The translations under genes were made by a program, and so were the position numbers. From Flammeovirgaceae bacterium (GTDB lineage: Bacteria; Bacteroidota; Bacteroidia; Cytophagales; Cyclobacteriaceae), in NCBI GenBank assembly GCA_020635915.1, contig JACJYU010000001.1, forward strand, positions 2,084,501 to 2,148,500: DNA of 64,000 nt, given 5' to 3'. Each line of letters starts with the position of its first letter. Positions within the stretch are counted from its first letter, which is position 1. The notes under the pieces were generated by a model, which saw only the letters and a program-made list of their open reading frames with translations, searched no databases and was not told the origin of the DNA. Below, one piece after another: positions 51,171 to 58,564 of the stretch.

Positions 51171-52127
51171 ATGCAACGCCTTGCTTACGGCTGCTTCATG
51201 CTTTTGACCTTGGTGGGTTGTGCCCCCAAGGGGAAGGACAACGGTTTTGTTGACCCGGAAGTGATGACCAAGGATGGCGCTTTCAGGAACACCATAAAGA
51301 CCGGGGATTTTGTAAAACTCGGCCAGGGCTATACCTATTACGAGTATGAAAACAGGGATGCCGACACGCTGCTGGTGATGGTGCATGGCTTTTCGGTGCC
51401 TTCCTACATTTGGGACTCCACCTACCATGCCGCCTTGTCCCGCGGGCATGGTGCCCTGCGCTACGATGCCTACGGCCGCGGGTACTCCGATAACCCAAAC
51501 GTGGTGTATGACGTGGCCCTTTATTCCAGCCAATTGGAGGAATTGTTGAGGGCCTTGCACATCGATAAGAAAATAAACCTGCTCGGCCTGTCTTATGGGG
51601 GCGTGGTGGTCACGGCCTTTGCCTTCCAATATCCTGACCGGGTGCGGAATTTGATTTATGTTGACCCGGTCGGTTTTGAAACAACCACGGGGGGCGGGCA
51701 GCATCCGGCCATGGTAACCGAGCAACAAGTCCGGGACTACAAGCAGAGCGAAAGCTACGCATCCATGGCCAAAGGGCAGTTGGGCGATTTTTATGATGCG
51801 GCCCCGTTTGCCGGGTGGGACGCCCGGTTTGAGGAAATGATGAAATTCAAGGGTTTTGCCCGGGCTTTGCTTTCCACCCGGTTGAACATTGTTTCCATGG
51901 AAAACGAACAAAGGAAGATAGCAGGGTTTGGCCTTCCCGTGTTTGCCATTTGGGGCGCCCATGATGCCGTGGTGAAGTTGGGTGATGCACGTGCCAACCT
52001 GATGGAACGGATCCCCCAGGTCGAGTTGTTTGTTCTGCCCCATGCGGGCCACTTGCCCCATATGGAGCAAACCACCATGTTTAATTCAATATTGTTTGAT
52101 CAAATCATTTGTTGTGCCCACCGGTAA
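51171..52127 (+). CDS. Lipoprotein alpha/beta hydrolase
   Basis: This 318-residue exported hydrolase has a signal peptide with lipobox LVGC (Cys17), an oxyanion region VMVHGFSVPSYIWD, nucleophile elbow LLGLSYGGVV, an acid in IWGAHDAVV, and catalytic His in LPHAGHLPHME. It belongs to the broad alpha/beta hydrolase fold-1 group; substrate is unknown. It is membrane anchored on the periplasmic side. A near -7 box (TATTTTTA) lies upstream. The following secreted gene begins 10 bases later, suggesting an operon. Confidence 0.82.
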   Translation: MQRLAYGCFMLLTLVGCAPKGKDNGFVDPEVMTKDGAFRNTIKTGDFVKLGQGYTYYEYENRDADTLLVMVHGFSVPSYIWDSTYHAALSRGHGALRYDAYGRGYSDNPNVVYDVALYSSQLEELLRALHIDKKINLLGLSYGGVVVTAFAFQYPDRVRNLIYVDPVGFETTTGGGQHPAMVTEQQVRDYKQSESYASMAKGQLGDFYDAAPFAGWDARFEEMMKFKGFARALLSTRLNIVSMENEQRKIAGFGLPVFAIWGAHDAVVKLGDARANLMERIPQVELFVLPHAGHLPHMEQTTMFNSILFDQIICCAHR

Positions 52128-52137
52128 TTATTGGCCC

Positions 52138-53034
52138 GTGAAATTTAGCCTGCGTGCAAACCTTGTGCTTATGCTGTTGGTGCTTGGCCCTGGCGCGTGG
52201 GCCCAAAAAACCGGTGAAGTGGATTATCCCTACCTGGGGATAAAATTTACCATTCCGGCAGGATGGAAGGGCGAGGGGCAGGGCGATGGCTTTTTGATCG
52301 CCTCCGATACCCAGCCCGGATGGGTGTTCATGATGGCGCATGGCGAAAAAGATTTAACGGCATTGAAACAAGCGGCCGAAGCGGGATTGTACGATGAAGA
52401 GGTTTCCTTGCAAAAATCGGGCGGGTTTGATGCGGTAGGGCAGGGGGGCATAGGTGCCGAATTTGTGGGCACTATTCAAGGCCAACCGGCAAAGGCCTAT
52501 GTGGTGGGCATCATCAATCCATTTGGGCAAGGGGTTTCCATTATTTCCGCTACAAGCCAGGAGGGCTATACGGATGAATACAAGAAATTGGCCCGGGACA
52601 TTGCCCTGGGCATTCGGTTTTACGAACCGGTCGAGCCCCCCATAACGAAGGAATGGCGGGATGCCCTTAAAGGGGCAAAGCTCACTTACATGAAGTCAAG
52701 TTACAGCAGTGGCGGGGTATCCGTGGACGGCTACAGCACGTATAGTGGGTACAGTTCGCACAAGGAGATCGCCTTGTGCGCCAGCGGGGCCTTCTCTTAT
52801 TATAGCAGCAGCAACCTTTCGGTTGATACCGGTGGCGCCTTCGCAGGCAGCGCGGGCAGTAATGATGGCCTGGGCAAATGGAACGTGTCGGTCAACGAAA
52901 TGGGCGTGCCCATGTTGAACCTCGAATTCAACGATGGAAAAGTTTACACCTATGAGCTGGGGTACGAGAAGGACAAGACTTACCTGAATGGCGATCGCTA
53001 TTTCCGCACCTACGATAATGTGGCCTGCAATTAA
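52138..53034 (+). CDS. Secreted protein of unknown function
   Basis: This 298-residue protein starts at GTG 52138 with a signal peptide (LRANLVLMLLVLGPGAWAQ). Residues ~25-165 form a DcrB/PsbP-like-looking lipid or protein domain (YPYLGIKFTIPAGWKGEGQ), and ~180-280 are rich in Ser/Tyr/Gly (KSSYSSGGVSVDGYSTYSG). The function is not recognisable. It starts 10 bases after the lipoprotein hydrolase stop and may be co-transcribed. Confidence 0.6.
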   Translation: MKFSLRANLVLMLLVLGPGAWAQKTGEVDYPYLGIKFTIPAGWKGEGQGDGFLIASDTQPGWVFMMAHGEKDLTALKQAAEAGLYDEEVSLQKSGGFDAVGQGGIGAEFVGTIQGQPAKAYVVGIINPFGQGVSIISATSQEGYTDEYKKLARDIALGIRFYEPVEPPITKEWRDALKGAKLTYMKSSYSSGGVSVDGYSTYSGYSSHKEIALCASGAFSYYSSSNLSVDTGGAFAGSAGSNDGLGKWNVSVNEMGVPMLNLEFNDGKVYTYELGYEKDKTYLNGDRYFRTYDNVACN

Positions 53035-53075
53035 ACTTCTTGCGGCTTGTGCAAAGCTAGTGCAAGCGCTAACCT

Positions 53076-53098
53076 GGCGCGGAAGTTACTTCCGTGCC
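53076..53098. repeat. REP palindrome, left copy 1
   Basis: Arms GGCGCGGAAGT and ACTTCCGTGCC around a single T form a hairpin with one G-T mismatch position. Confidence 0.85.
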
Positions 53099-53122
53099 TC
53101 TTAGAAAACTTAGAAAGTAGTA

Positions 53123-53401
53123 ATGAGCGGAAAATATAAAATACGTGATCAAAGCAGATTGTATTTTGTAACTTTTGCGGTTATAGAGTGGATTGATGTT
53201 TTTACAAGACAAGAATACAGGGATTTGTTACTTGATAGTTTAAGGTACTGTCAAAAGGAAAAGGGCCTTGAAATATATGCGTGGTGCATAATGAGCAATC
53301 ATATTCATTTAATCGTAGGCAAAGAAAAGGAAGCAAAGATTGAGGAAATTGTTCGCGATTTTAAAAAATTCACATCCGTGAAAATCTGTCGGGCCATCTA
53401 A
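53123..53401 (+). pseudogene. Truncated RAYT transposase (copy 1)
   Basis: The frame keeps the first ~91 residues of the transposase, including MSNHIHLIV with the HUH metal-binding motif, and then ends at TAA in the next repeat copy. The C-terminal part with the catalytic tyrosine (YTHNNPV) is absent, so it should be catalytically dead. It differs from the intact copy by two amino acids. It arose from the 329-bp tandem duplication; the intact copy follows directly. Confidence 0.88.
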
Positions 53402-53404
53402 CCT

Positions 53405-53427
53405 GGCGCGGAAGTTACTTCCGTGCC
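53405..53427. repeat. REP palindrome, left copy 2
   Basis: Identical to the 53076 copy, exactly 329 bases downstream. It lies immediately before the intact transposase gene. Confidence 0.85.
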
Positions 53428-53451
53428 TCTTAGAAAACTTAGAAAGTAGTA

Positions 53452-54003
53452 ATGAGCGGAAAATATAAAATACGTGATCAAAACAGATTGTACTTTGTGA
53501 CTTTTGCGGTTATAGAGTGGATTGATGTTTTTACAAGACAAGAATACAGGGATTTGTTACTTGATAGTTTAAGGTACGGTCAAAAGGAAAAGGGTCTTGA
53601 AATATATGCGTGGTGCATAATGAGCAATCATATTCATTTAATCGTAGGCAAAGAAAAAGAAGCAAAGATTGAGGAAATTGTTCGCGATTTTAAAAAATTC
53701 ACATCCGTGAAAATCTGTCGGGCCATTGAAAGCAATCCTACAGAAAGCAGAAGGGAATGGATGCTTGAACTCTTTGCTCGCGCAGCTGGTGAAAGTAAGA
53801 AGCATGCGAAGTACAAATTCTGGCAAAATGAATATCATCCGATAGAATTATGCACAAATGAAATGATGGACCAGAGACTGGAGTACACCCATAACAACCC
53901 AGTAAAGTCCGGGATTGTTGAGAGAGCAGAGGACTATTTATACAGTAGCGCAAGAGATTATTATGGAACAAAAGGATTACTGGACATAAAATTTATCGAA
54001 TGA
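53452..54003 (+). CDS. REP-associated tyrosine transposase (RAYT, Y1/HUH family)
   Basis: The 183-residue single-strand transposase has a Y1_Tnp fold: NRLYFVTFAVIEW near the start, HUH motif in AWCIMSNHIHLIVG (His-hydrophobic-His), and the catalytic Tyr in QRLEYTHNNPVKSGIV. RAYTs act on REP hairpins in single-stranded DNA. Both flanks hold REP-like 23-bp palindromes. Codons are markedly more A+T-rich than neighbours, a sign of horizontal origin. Its 3' end overlaps the altered tail of the antisense DUF6265 gene by 43 bases. Confidence 0.92.
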   Translation: MSGKYKIRDQNRLYFVTFAVIEWIDVFTRQEYRDLLLDSLRYGQKEKGLEIYAWCIMSNHIHLIVGKEKEAKIEEIVRDFKKFTSVKICRAIESNPTESRREWMLELFARAAGESKKHAKYKFWQNEYHPIELCTNEMMDQRLEYTHNNPVKSGIVERAEDYLYSSARDYYGTKGLLDIKFIE

Positions 54004-54515
54004 CAAATGAAAATATCATGGTGGTAAATGGCACGGAAGTAACTTCCGCGCCAGTCAGGGAATATCATGGTGGTAAATGGCACGGAAGTAACTTCCGCGC
54101 CAGTCAGGTTGGCCTTCAGCGTATCGCCAAGCAATTGATATTGGATTTTTTTTGGAAAATCATGCCCTGGGTTTTCGCAGGTAAACCCTGCACCGGACAG
54201 GGAAGTAAAACGGAAATGCACAGGCGCTGGGTTTTCCGGCACCTCGGCCACGTAATAAAGGTTCCCATCCTTTGTTGTTATCCTTAGCTTTTCCACAAAT
54301 GCCGTATCGGCACCCTGCAAAGACACGCCCCACCCCCTCATTTCTTTGCCCGAAACTTTTTCCCACCGCTCATGGGCCGAGCGGCCATTTTTGAGGCCGA
54401 CCCTTTCCCAATGGCCGGTGAGCCAGGCAAGTTTTTCAAAATCGTCCATTGGGGCGGCCGTGCGTGAGCAGGCCATGCCGGTGAGCAGGGCGAAAAAGGC
54501 CAGGGTCGTTTTCAT
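53961..54515 (-). CDS. DUF6265-like lipoprotein with a REP/RAYT-derived C-terminus
   Basis: The first ~140 of 184 residues form a normal lipoprotein of the DUF6265-type: signal peptide with lipobox TGMAC, then KLAWLTGHWERVG, ERWEKVSGKEMRGWGV and FTCENPGHDFPKKIQY. After KANLTG (near 54105) the frame runs into the REP repeats and the RAYT gene's antisense strand; the remaining ~44 residues are element-encoded. The two REP copies are read in two frames because the 49-bp unit is not a multiple of three. The native 3' end is lost or displaced. A perfect -7 box lies just upstream of the ATG. Whether the chimera is functional is unknown. Confidence 0.75.
   Translation of the reverse strand: MKTTLAFFALLTGMACSRTAAPMDDFEKLAWLTGHWERVGLKNGRSAHERWEKVSGKEMRGWGVSLQGADTAFVEKLRITTKDGNLYYVAEVPENPAPVHFRFTSLSGAGFTCENPGHDFPKKIQYQLLGDTLKANLTGAEVTSVPFTTMIFPDWRGSYFRAIYHHDIFICHSINFMSSNPFVP
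54030..54052. repeat. REP palindrome, right copy 1 (inverted)
   Basis: Exact reverse complement of the left REP at 53076, so the element has inverted ends. Confidence 0.85.
54079..54101. repeat. REP palindrome, right copy 2 (inverted)
   Basis: Identical to the 54030 copy and 49 bases downstream of it. Confidence 0.85.
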
Positions 54516-54520
54516 TATTT

Positions 54521-54528
54521 CAAATTTA
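54521..54528 (-). promoter_or_regulatory. -7 promoter box (TAAATTTG) for the DUF6265 gene
   Basis: This perfect minus-strand TAnnTTTG match lies five bases upstream of the ATG. Confidence 0.55.
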
Positions 54529-54558
54529 CATGAAAAGATGAACGGATATTTATAATAT

Positions 54559-54570
54559 TTGTATAAACAA
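54559..54570. promoter_or_regulatory. Candidate MarR-type operator
   Basis: TTGTATAAACAA is a near-perfect 12-bp palindrome (one mismatched pair) in the gap between the divergent DUF6265 and MarR genes. The call is tentative and positional. Confidence 0.35.
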
Positions 54571-54606
54571 CAATAGTACCTACGTTTTACCAATGTCAAT
54601 ATTGTA

Positions 54607-55056
54607 ATGCGGCTGGAAGAAGAAATAAAGCAACCCAGGTTTGGCAATGAACACCATAAGGCAATCGTGAACATCCTCTATACAAGCAGTTGGCTTAGCA
54701 ACAAGAACATCGCCTTCCTCAAGGGTTTTAATGTCTCCCCGGAGCAATTCAATGTGCTGCGGATTTTGCGTGGCAGCCACCCATCGCCCATGCGCCTGAC
54801 GGACATTGCGGACCGCATGATCGAAAAAAACAGCAATTGCACACGATTGGTGGAAAAACTGAGGCAGAAAGGGATGGTGGAGCGCAAACTTTGCGAATCC
54901 AACCGCAGGCAGGTGGATATTTCCATCACGGCCACCGGGCTGAAGGCCCTGGCAGCCATCGATAGGGAGGAAGGCCAATGGCTTTCGGTGCAAAAATCGA
55001 TAACCAAAACAGAGGCCGCTGAACTCAACAGGATATTGGATAAATTGCGCTCATAA
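54607..55056 (+). CDS. MarR-family transcriptional regulator
   Basis: The 149-residue protein has the MarR winged helix at ~45-115: PEQFNVLRILRG, then LTDIADRMIEKNSNCTRLVEKL and ERKLCESNRRQVDISIT. Family members respond to small aromatic ligands or oxidants and often repress divergent or own genes. The palindrome at 54559 in the divergent region is a possible site. The helicase gene starts 14 bases after its stop. Confidence 0.9.
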   Translation: MRLEEEIKQPRFGNEHHKAIVNILYTSSWLSNKNIAFLKGFNVSPEQFNVLRILRGSHPSPMRLTDIADRMIEKNSNCTRLVEKLRQKGMVERKLCESNRRQVDISITATGLKALAAIDREEGQWLSVQKSITKTEAAELNRILDKLRS

Positions 55057-55070
55057 CCCCTGCCAGGACC

Positions 55071-57362
55071 ATGCCGGACGACTTCAATGTGGAAATGGGC
55101 CGCCTTGCCGAAACCACGCTGCGGTTTATCAACAGCACGTCTGGTCATATTTTCCTTACGGGCAAGGCAGGCACGGGAAAAACCACCTTCCTGAAAAACC
55201 TGGGCAAGCACACGCACAAGCAATTTGCCATTGTGGCGCCCACGGGCATTGCGGCCCTTAATGCAGGCGGGGCCACCATCCACTCGCAGTTTTTGTTGCC
55301 GCTGGGGACCTTCCTGCCCGACCGGTCCATTCCCCCAGGCATTGATGCCGGGGGCGGCTTCTACACCCAAAACACCCTGGCACGGAAGCACCCGCTCAAC
55401 AGCGCCCGGAAGCAAGTGCTGAGGGCCATCGACTTGTTGGTGGTGGACGAGGTAAGTATGCTGCGGGCCGATGTCCTGGATGCCATCGACTACCGGCTGC
55501 GTGCCGCAAGGGGAAATTTTAAAAAGGGCTTTGGCGGGGTCCAATTGTTGTTGATCGGGGACTTGTTCCAGCTTCCCCCGGTCGTGAAGGGAAGCGAGGA
55601 AAGCGTATTGCAGCGCTACTATCAAAGTGCATGGTTCCATGAGTCCCTGGCGTTGAAGCGCGATGGGTTTGTGTATATCGAATTGGACAAAATATTCAGG
55701 CAGCAGGAAATCGCCTTTATCAATATCCTGAACAACCTGAGGAACAATACCCCCACCAGGGCCGATATTGATGAGTTGAATTCGCATTTCCGTGAGGAAA
55801 GTGAAATAAGGGAAATAAAAGAGGTGATCACCCTTACCACCCATAATTATAAAGCGGATGAAATGAACCGGACCGCTTTGCAGGACTTGCCGGGGAACCC
55901 CCATTTTTTTGAGGCGGAAATAGAAGGTGATTTCCCTCCGTCCATGTACCCGGTGCTGCAAAGGCTGGAGCTAAAGGAAGGGGCACAAGTGATGTTCATT
56001 CGCAACGACACGGAAAGCCAATTGTATTTCAATGGCAAACTGGCCACGGTCACTGCCATTCGGGGCGATACGGTGGAAGTCATATTGGCGGAAGGCCACG
56101 CCCCCATTGAATTGAAGCGCGAAAGGTGGGAGAACAAAAAATACACCATCGACCCCAGCACCAAAGACCTGGACGAAGAGGTAGTGGGAAGTTTTTCCCA
56201 ATATCCGGTGAAGCTTGCTTGGGCCATTACCGTTCACAAAAGCCAGGGGCTTACGTTCGAAAAGGCAATCATTGATGTAGGCCAGGCATTCGCGGGAGGG
56301 CAGGTGTATGTGGCGCTGTCGCGCCTCCGGTCGCTGGATGGCCTGGTGTTGCGCTCACGCATCCATCCCGGTGTTATAAGTGCCGACAGCCAGGTGGTGT
56401 CCTTTAGCCACCAGAACAATAAGCCGGACCAATTGCCTGTGGCCATGAAACAAAAACAATCGGAGTTTGTATCATCCCTTATCGACAGGACATTTGATTT
56501 CAATGGGCTGGTGAAGGAATTGGGTTACGTGCTAAAGTCCAGAAAGGATACGGGCCCGTTAAAGGAAGAAGGCATGTTGCCGGTTTTGGAAAAAATTTCA
56601 AACTCCCTGCAAGGGGAGGAGGGGAATACGCAAAAATTCAGGCAGCAGTTGCAAAGGTTGGCCTCGGCCGGTGACCGCGGCACCTTGTTGGACCGTTTGA
56701 AGAAAGGGAGCGGGTACTACAAAAACCTTTTGTCTGAAAACCTACAGGTGTTGCTGGGCCATATGGAAGAGGTGAAGCAGCTTAAGCGGGTGAAGGCATA
56801 CCTGAACGGCCTGCATGACCTGGACCAGTTGTTTTGCAAGAAACTGGAAGAACTGGGCAAGTCGCAACAGCTGATAGAGTGGATTTTGGACGGGAACAAG
56901 CCTTTTGATTTTTCGGAATGGGCAGACGGGCGAACAGGGGAACGGGAAAAAATGCTTAAGGAAATCCAGGAGAGGTTTCCCGCCCGCAAAAAAAGCAAAG
57001 GGGCCGGCCGCAAGCGGGCAAAGCAGGGTGGGCCCAGCACCTATGACATTACGTTGGAAATGTGGGGGAAGGGAATGGGCATTGATGAAATAGCCAGGGA
57101 GAGGGGCTTGGTGCCGGGAACGATCGAGGGGCACCTTGCCAAGGCGGTGCAAAGTGGAAAGATGGGCATTTTTGACCTCATGCCCGAAGGGGATGTGGGG
57201 ATTGTCTCAAAAGCCATTGAGGAGATGCCAGACGGCTTTTCGTCCAAAGACCTCTTTTTGAAGCTGGGGGGAAAATATGGCTACGGCAAACTGCGGGCGG
57301 TGATGGCCCATTTGAAAGACCGGCAGCAAATTAAAAACCAGCAACCTCCTTCCAATTCATGA
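55071..57362 (+). CDS. Pif1-like helicase with C-terminal helix-turn-helix domain
   Basis: This 763-residue protein has a Pif1/RecD-type SF1B helicase in residues ~1-440: Walker A FLTGKAGTGKTTFLK, DEVSMLRAD (Walker B), LLIGDLFQLPPV, and the later motif TVHKSQGLTFEKA with VALSRLRSLDGLVL. The C-terminal part is basic (ARKKSKGAGRKRAK) and ends with an HTH-like region DEIARERGLVPGTIEGHL, the HTH_40 type. This is a known Bacteroidota architecture, probably acting on G-quadruplex or replication-stress DNA. The 3' end overlaps the convergent ATPase gene by 32 bases. Confidence 0.87.
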   Translation: MPDDFNVEMGRLAETTLRFINSTSGHIFLTGKAGTGKTTFLKNLGKHTHKQFAIVAPTGIAALNAGGATIHSQFLLPLGTFLPDRSIPPGIDAGGGFYTQNTLARKHPLNSARKQVLRAIDLLVVDEVSMLRADVLDAIDYRLRAARGNFKKGFGGVQLLLIGDLFQLPPVVKGSEESVLQRYYQSAWFHESLALKRDGFVYIELDKIFRQQEIAFINILNNLRNNTPTRADIDELNSHFREESEIREIKEVITLTTHNYKADEMNRTALQDLPGNPHFFEAEIEGDFPPSMYPVLQRLELKEGAQVMFIRNDTESQLYFNGKLATVTAIRGDTVEVILAEGHAPIELKRERWENKKYTIDPSTKDLDEEVVGSFSQYPVKLAWAITVHKSQGLTFEKAIIDVGQAFAGGQVYVALSRLRSLDGLVLRSRIHPGVISADSQVVSFSHQNNKPDQLPVAMKQKQSEFVSSLIDRTFDFNGLVKELGYVLKSRKDTGPLKEEGMLPVLEKISNSLQGEEGNTQKFRQQLQRLASAGDRGTLLDRLKKGSGYYKNLLSENLQVLLGHMEEVKQLKRVKAYLNGLHDLDQLFCKKLEELGKSQQLIEWILDGNKPFDFSEWADGRTGEREKMLKEIQERFPARKKSKGAGRKRAKQGGPSTYDITLEMWGKGMGIDEIARERGLVPGTIEGHLAKAVQSGKMGIFDLMPEGDVGIVSKAIEEMPDGFSSKDLFLKLGGKYGYGKLRAVMAHLKDRQQIKNQQPPSNS

Positions 57363-58472
57363 TGCTTAGTAACCCGTTTTCGGTATCCATTGGCTCCCCG
57401 CGATAGAGGAGGATGCCCTTTTTGTTTTGATTATATTTTGCCCAATAGCGAAGGCCACCAAGCATTTCACGGTTAAAGCTTGTGCCTGACTTAATTTCAA
57501 TGGCAATTGGTTCCCCTTCTTTTTCCAAAAGCAAGTCAACTTCATTCCCGGCACTGTCCCTAAAGAAATACATCCTGGGTTTTATTCCACGGTTGAGATG
57601 GTTCTTTTTGACCTCCGAAATAATCCAGTTTTCGAAAAGGAGCCCAAATTTCGGATGCTTTTTTAGCACGGCCTCTGTGTGGATTCCCAGCAGGTAACAC
57701 AATAGCCCAGTATCATAAAAATAAAGCTTAGGCGATTTGATAACCCGCTTGTTTAGGTTATCGTGGTAAGGTTGAAGCAGGTAAAGTATATAACTACTCT
57801 CCAATACTGCCAGCCATGAAGTTACTGTTTTGGAGTCTACCCCGGTGGCTTTGGCAAGCGAATCCTTATTGATCACCTGGCCTGCATGATTGGCACAAAG
57901 TTGGATAAAGCGATTGAAAAGCCCAAGATTGGAAATGTTGCGCAGCAGCCTGACATCCCGCTGTACATAGGTTTGCACATAAGAAGCCATCCATTTTGTG
58001 GCATCAAGCTTTTGCTGCCATATTTCAGGGTAGCCTCCCGTTAAGATAATTTTATGGAGTTCGTGACGGGCCAGCTTTGCATCTTTAAGTTCGCCATAGG
58101 ATAGGGGCAGCAACTCCAGGTAGCCCACACGGCCTGCCAGTGTCTGGGACAAATTGTTTGATCCGGTAAGGATAAAACGGCCACGTGCTCCAGAGGCATC
58201 AAGAATGCCCTGGAAGTATCGAAAAACATTAGGCATGCGCTGCACCTCATCAAAGATGGCCCCTTTTTCATACTGCTTTAAAAAGGCTTCCGTATCCGAA
58301 ATGGCTTCACTTTCGGTCGTGGGGTTCTCAAAACTCACGTAGGGTTTATTGCCAAAAATCATCCGGCTCAAAGTTGTCTTCCCACTTTGGCGGGGCCAAC
58401 AATGCATACGGCACGAAACTGCCGGGCAGTGGCCAAAGTATCGTTTGCGATATGGCGGGGTATCCGTTTCAT
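57331..58472 (-). pseudogene. AAA ATPase / DUF4143 protein with a frameshift at Walker A
   Basis: This family has an N-terminal AAA ATPase and a C-terminal DUF4143 nuclease-like domain. The second-frame start MKRIPRHIANDTL (ATG 58472) reads correctly up to CIVGP; one base of the run near 58391-58395 appears lost, so the remaining RQSGKTTLS continues in another frame and the true start is out of frame with the body. The body (~355 residues) is intact, with Walker B IFDEVQRMPN and the DUF4143 part KSPKLYFYDTGLLCYL, and EVDLLLEKEG. A sequencing error at a homopolymer-like run would explain it equally well. Confidence 0.82.
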
Positions 58473-58564
58473 AAGCCATCCGGGCGTCACAAATATATGT
58501 AAATACGGATTCAAAATCCAGATATGCAAAAAATTGCAATTCTGGAATTGATGTCTTTCGATCC

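Larger units (their letters stand above)
53069..53726. repeat. 329-bp direct tandem duplication
   Basis: Copy 1 is 53069-53397 and copy 2 is 53398-53726, back to back, with six base differences seen by eye (about 98% identical). The unit runs from the left REP to codon ~91 of the RAYT gene. Confidence 0.92.
53069..54109 (+). mobile_element. REP-associated tyrosine transposase (RAYT) element with duplicated ends
   Basis: An AT-rich island carrying one intact and one truncated RAYT gene, framed on both sides by the same 23-bp palindrome in opposite orientation. The left side is a 329-bp tandem duplication; the right side is a 49-bp tandem duplication. This matches REPtron/RAYT architecture rather than a classical insertion sequence; no flanking target duplication was identified. 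Confidence 0.85.
54012..54109. repeat. 49-bp direct tandem repeat containing inverted REPs
   Basis: The unit AATATCATGGTGG...GTCAGG occurs at 54012-54060 and 54061-54109, and each unit contains one inverted REP. Confidence 0.9.

Noticed and set aside
51060..52070. A 336-codon open frame on the minus strand
   Set aside because: It is antisense to the lipoprotein hydrolase, whose catalytic motifs are intact.
54678..55961. A 427-codon open frame on the minus strand
   Set aside because: It lies antisense over the MarR and helicase genes, which have clear motifs; its composition is that of a shadow frame.
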